Source of the DNA: Bacteroidota bacterium
GTDB taxonomy: Bacteria; Bacteroidota; Ignavibacteria; Ignavibacteriales; Melioribacteraceae
Assembly (NCBI GenBank): GCA_021812745.1
Contig: JAKAMS010000114.1
Span: 1 to 7,692 of the forward strand
Reading direction: 5' to 3'
Length of the DNA: 7,692 bases
This document shows, piece after piece, positions 4,578 to 7,692 of this stretch. A program made the position numbers and the translations under genes. How positions within the stretch are numbered: the first letter of the stretch is position 1; every line of letters starts with the position of its first letter. The notes below the pieces were generated by a model. The model made no database searches, had not been told where the DNA came from, and was given only the letters and a program-made list of their open reading frames with translations.

Positions 4578-7121
4578 TTATTGTGCTTCTTCAACTCCAA
4601 AATCGCCGCTTTCGCGTTTGCTTTGCCATACAGCCCATCCAATAGCAACAAAACAAATGACAATGGCAATAATACCGATTACAATAGAACCAGATTGAGG
4701 TGCAACAAGACCGAAATTCAAAATCATTCCTAATGTAAGCAAGCTTACCATGTTCATAACTTTAATTAAAGGATTGATTGCTGGTCCCGCTGTATCTTTC
4801 AAAGGATCACCAACAGTATCGCCTGTAACAGCTGCTTTGTGAGCTTCTGAACCTTTACCGCCGTAAACACCGTCTTCAATCATCTTCTTTGCATTATCCC
4901 AGGCACCGCCAGCATTAGCCATAAATACGGCAAGAAGTTGCCCGACTAAAATCATTCCGGCTAAAAATCCTCCAAGCGCATAAGGACCTAAAAGGAATCC
5001 GACAAGCATTGGAGTCATTATTGCCAAGATACCAGGACCAACTAATTCTTTCTGAGCAGTAACAGTACAGATATTTACAACTCGTCCGTAATCAGGTTTC
5101 TTTGTACCAGCCCAAATTTCTTTATCACGGAATTGAATACGGCATTCATGAACAATATAGAATGCAGCTCGTCCAACCGCTCTAATTAACATACTGCTGA
5201 ACAAGAAAGGAACGGCTCCGCCAATTAAGAAACCTATAAAAACTACAGGATTAGCAACTGTAAGTTTTCCTGCAATTTCTAAATATTTCGGAACTGATAA
5301 CATGTTAATTTTATCTTCACTTCCAACAGCTATAACAGCAATAAAACTAGAGAATAACGAAACTGCGGCTATTACTGCTGAACCTATTGCAATACCCTTT
5401 GTTTCTGCTTTTGTTGTGTTTCCAACTGCATCAAGATCTGCAAGTATTTGTCTTGCTTTCTTATAGCTACCAGGAATTTCTTTTTCCATTTCCTCTTTAT
5501 CATATCCCATTTCGCCTATACCATTTGCGTTATCGGCTACCGGCCCAAATACGTCCATCGAAATTGTATTTCCGGTAAGGGTTAACATACCAATACCTGT
5601 CATAGCAACACCGTAGGCAATAAAGAGAGGCGGTGTTCCTGCATAAGTGAGAACTGACAAAAAGACTGCAATAGCAATTACTAAAATCATTGCAACTGTG
5701 CTTTCGTATCCAACCGCAAATCCTTGAATGATGTTTGTCGCATGCCCTGTAGTACAGGCTTTTGCAAGACTTTTAACCGGGGCATGTGTTGTGTGGGTGT
5801 AATAGCTTGTAACTTTATTTAAGCCTACGGCTAGAAAAACACCTATTAAAGCAGTAATTGCTGGACGTAAATCAAGTCCTTGAATTCCAAAGTTAGCAAA
5901 CCAAGGCAAACTGTTTGGATCTACAGCCCAGTAGCCAAGTTTCTTAAGTTCCATTAATTTATCAACACCAAAATATTCCGGAGTGAAGTGTAAATAACTG
6001 AAACCGAGAACAAAGAAACCAACTACACTTATAACAGATCCAATCCAGAAACCGCGGTGAACACTTTTCAATGCTGTATCGGAAGTATCATTTGCACCTG
6101 CTTTAACCGTATATGTAGAAATGATTGATCCCAGCACACCAATACCACGGACTAATAACGGAAAGATTACTCCCTTATGTCCGAATGTTGACATACCTAG
6201 AATCATTGCCGCAACAATTGTAACTTCATAACTTTCAAAAATATCAGCTGCCATACCGGCACAATCACCAACGTTGTCGCCGACGTTATCTGCAATTGTA
6301 GCAGCATTGCGAGGATCATCTTCAGGAATATCTTTTTCAATTTTACCAACTAAATCTGCGCCAACGTCTGCAGCTTTTGTATAGATACCTCCGCCAACGC
6401 GCATGAACAAAGCGATTAATGTACCGCCAAATCCAAAACCTAATAATGCTTCGTATGCAAGGTCACCAAAAAGTAAAAAGATTAATGTACCGCCAAGTAA
6501 ACCTAAACCATCAGTCAACATACCTGTAATTGTTCCGGTTCTGTAACCAAGCTGCATTGCTTCACCGTAGCTTTTTTTAGCTGCAGTAGCAACTTTCAAA
6601 TTACCAATTGTAGCTAAACGCATTCCTACAAAACCAACAAGAAAACTGAAGATAGAACCAATTAAGAAAGCGCCGGAACGTCCCCATTGGAATGCACTTT
6701 CACTTCCCTGGTAAGTGAGAAAGAGAAGAATTGTGATTAGTATAATTAGCGGGCCAATTTTTTTGAACTGTGCTGATAAATATGCATTAGAACCTTCGCG
6801 AACCGCTGCAGCAATATCTTGCATTTTTTTAGTACCGCTATCAGCTTTTGTTACCTGCTTGACTAAAAGAAGCGCGTACAAAAGTCCGGCAACTGCTATA
6901 CCTAAAACAGTAAGCAAAGCTCCAATTTCAAGCGGAGTGTATTTAGGATCAGAAAAAAGAGAGAAAGGGACAAAACTCTTTACTTTTTCGACAACATGTG
7001 ATGAAGAAGATTGCATCGAGCTTGGCATCCAGATAAATCCGGCGGCGAAAAAAATCAGAAGTAATATGAGGTAGTTTCGCTGGGTTTTTCTGGAGCGGAA
7101 GAATTTTTTAAACCGATTCAT
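4578..7121 (-). CDS. hppA: Membrane-bound H+-translocating pyrophosphatase, K+-independent type
   Basis: This 847-residue integral membrane pump hydrolyses pyrophosphate to two phosphates and moves protons out across the membrane. All family signatures are present: the substrate/Mg loop ADVGADLVGKIEKDIPEDDPR (251-271), DNVGDNVGDCAGMAAD (278-293), FGPVADNANGIGEM (525-538), GNTTKAETKG (567-576), GGAWDNAKK (738-746) and GDTVGDPLKDTAGP (767-780). K571 in GNTTKA replaces the alanine of K+-dependent enzymes, which marks the K+-independent class. DCAGMAAD is the form seen in proton pumps, where sodium pumps usually have DVAGMGAD. The family is typically about 660-770 residues with 16 membrane helices. 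Here an extra hydrophobic segment at about 17-31, before canonical helix one (about 64-88), suggests 17. A polar loop at about 378-412 adds length. The start ATG has only a weak GGG-type ribosome site. The gene appears to be transcribed alone. Confidence 0.96.
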   Translation of the reverse strand: MNRFKKFFRSRKTQRNYLILLLIFFAAGFIWMPSSMQSSSSHVVEKVKSFVPFSLFSDPKYTPLEIGALLTVLGIAVAGLLYALLLVKQVTKADSGTKKMQDIAAAVREGSNAYLSAQFKKIGPLIILITILLFLTYQGSESAFQWGRSGAFLIGSIFSFLVGFVGMRLATIGNLKVATAAKKSYGEAMQLGYRTGTITGMLTDGLGLLGGTLIFLLFGDLAYEALLGFGFGGTLIALFMRVGGGIYTKAADVGADLVGKIEKDIPEDDPRNAATIADNVGDNVGDCAGMAADIFESYEVTIVAAMILGMSTFGHKGVIFPLLVRGIGVLGSIISTYTVKAGANDTSDTALKSVHRGFWIGSVISVVGFFVLGFSYLHFTPEYFGVDKLMELKKLGYWAVDPNSLPWFANFGIQGLDLRPAITALIGVFLAVGLNKVTSYYTHTTHAPVKSLAKACTTGHATNIIQGFAVGYESTVAMILVIAIAVFLSVLTYAGTPPLFIAYGVAMTGIGMLTLTGNTISMDVFGPVADNANGIGEMGYDKEEMEKEIPGSYKKARQILADLDAVGNTTKAETKGIAIGSAVIAAVSLFSSFIAVIAVGSEDKINMLSVPKYLEIAGKLTVANPVVFIGFLIGGAVPFLFSSMLIRAVGRAAFYIVHECRIQFRDKEIWAGTKKPDYGRVVNICTVTAQKELVGPGILAIMTPMLVGFLLGPYALGGFLAGMILVGQLLAVFMANAGGAWDNAKKMIEDGVYGGKGSEAHKAAVTGDTVGDPLKDTAGPAINPLIKVMNMVSLLTLGMILNFGLVAPQSGSIVIGIIAIVICFVAIGWAVWQSKRESGDFGVEEAQ

Positions 7122-7596
7122 AGTTTACCCGTAATTCAGTTATAGATTATGTTAATTAATTGATTAAATGTGCAGATCGAATGAATATACTTTTCCAATG
7201 GGGTTTTACGCGGGATTAATACGCTCATCTTGTAAAGTAACTTAATTTTCAGAACGGATTCTCTCTAAATTGAGTTTTTAAGAAATAATCTAATGAATAT
7301 TAGCGTTTCTTTTAAGACAAATTATAGCCAATTCCAGGGGTCAATCTAATTCGGATATTTTCTTCTTTTCTCGGGCGGAAAAGTATGATTTTTAATCCAA
7401 ATTCACAAACAAAATTAAGTATGAAATTACAATTTAATTGGAGTTTTTTAACTCAAAAAGCAGGAAAAACTAATATAATTTGATGCTTGATTTATTCTCT
7501 TTCTATCGTCATCTTTAATATAGTCTTTAGCAAAATTTCTTCCTCAGTACTCATTCAAGAAACAAATTTCTTTCAATAAATTAGGCGGACATTAAG
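7122..7596. other. Noncoding divergent region, about 475 bases
   Basis: This stretch separates hppA (minus) from the partial gene at the right edge (plus). It holds the candidate hppA promoter and an AGGCGG ribosome site at 7583-7588 for the right-hand gene. A short stem GAGTT/AACTC (7441-7453) is too weak to call a terminator. No RNA gene, repeat or credible complete gene is visible. Confidence 0.5.
7146..7174 (-). promoter_or_regulatory. Possible sigma70-type promoter of hppA
   Basis: On the minus strand TGCACA (7169-7174, four of six) and CATAAT (7146-7151, five of six) are 17 bases apart. This would give a leader of roughly 18 bases. The match is moderate and the region is very AT-rich, so chance is possible. 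Confidence 0.35.
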
Positions 7597-7692
7597 ATGG
7601 AATATTTAAGCGAACTAACGGCAAATCGTACAATTTTCTTCAGCTTCATGAAGGAAAAATATAATGTTTTTTATAACTCCAATATTTTTTTC
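7597..7692 (+). CDS. Unrecognised gene, N-terminal 32 codons only
   Basis: An ATG at 7597-7599 opens a frame that continues without a stop to the window edge. AGGCGG lies eight bases upstream and an in-frame TAG at 7582-7584 fixes the start. The visible residues begin MEYLSELTANRTIFF and continue with SFMKEKYNVFYNSNIFF. They look like a cytoplasmic protein with an amphipathic helix; no signal peptide or known motif is seen. The evidence for a real gene is its ribosome site and protein-like composition; 32 codons are too few to be certain. Confidence 0.5.
   Translation, partial: MEYLSELTANRTIFFSFMKEKYNVFYNSNIFF

Noticed and set aside
7312..7452. A minus-strand frame of 46 codons ending in RIRLTPGIGYNLS and a stop, which reads like the end of an outer-membrane protein.
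   Set aside because: It has no start codon or ribosome site, is closed upstream by a stop at 7453-7455, and is too short to support a decayed gene without a homology search.
7385..7483. A 32-residue plus-strand frame starting at 7385.
   Set aside because: No well-placed ribosome site and a composition typical of chance frames in AT-rich DNA; it overlaps the opposite-strand frame at 7312-7452, which was also rejected.
1..7692. A defence system, prophage or transposon.
   Set aside because: No nuclease, helicase, transposase, integrase, toxin-antitoxin pair, long direct repeats or terminal inverted repeats are visible; the content is ordinary chromosomal genes.

Overview
The window is AT-rich bacterial chromosomal DNA with short gene spacing, clear Shine-Dalgarno sites and several intrinsic terminators. 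The gene set suggests the Bacteroidota/Chlorobiota/Ignavibacteriota (FCB) group, perhaps an ignavibacterium: a membrane pyrophosphatase, DoxX, a DUF2007-type protein with zinc fingers, a secreted LIM-domain protein, and many short secreted proteins whose signal peptides end in A-Q or A-G. This placement is an inference from gene content; there is no rRNA or other marker gene to confirm it.

Layout from left to right. (1) Positions 1-312, minus strand: the N-terminal part of a secreted LIM zinc-finger protein that runs off the left edge. (2) Positions 428-526: a strong minus-strand terminator preceded by a GC-richer, structured stretch. (3) Positions 568-1002, minus: a small exported HEAT-like repeat protein. 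(4) Positions 1181-1831, plus: a canonical-looking sigma70-type promoter driving an exported thioredoxin-fold protein with a CGWC active site, which meets a bidirectional terminator at 1855-1888. (5) Positions 1907-3819, minus: three same-strand genes, in transcription order a SAM-dependent methyltransferase, a small secreted protein of unknown function, and a B-box/zinc-ribbon/DUF2007 protein. (6) Positions 4126-4509, plus: a DoxX-family membrane protein. (7) A shared hairpin terminator at 4521-4549. (8) Positions 4578-7121, minus: a large H+-translocating membrane pyrophosphatase (hppA) with the lysine signature of the K+-independent class and an extra N-terminal membrane segment. (9) Positions 7122-7596: a noncoding stretch. 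(10) From 7597, plus: the first 32 codons of an unrecognised gene that runs off the right edge.

The genes do not form one obvious pathway. Common threads are the cell envelope (three or four exported proteins, one DoxX membrane protein, one ion pump) and zinc-binding treble-clef or ribbon domains (the LIM protein and the B-box/DUF2007 protein). No mobile element, CRISPR array, tRNA, rRNA or recognisable defence system is present. The most unusual content is the exported LIM protein, which has histidines at two usual cysteine positions, and the structured RNA-like segment next to it.
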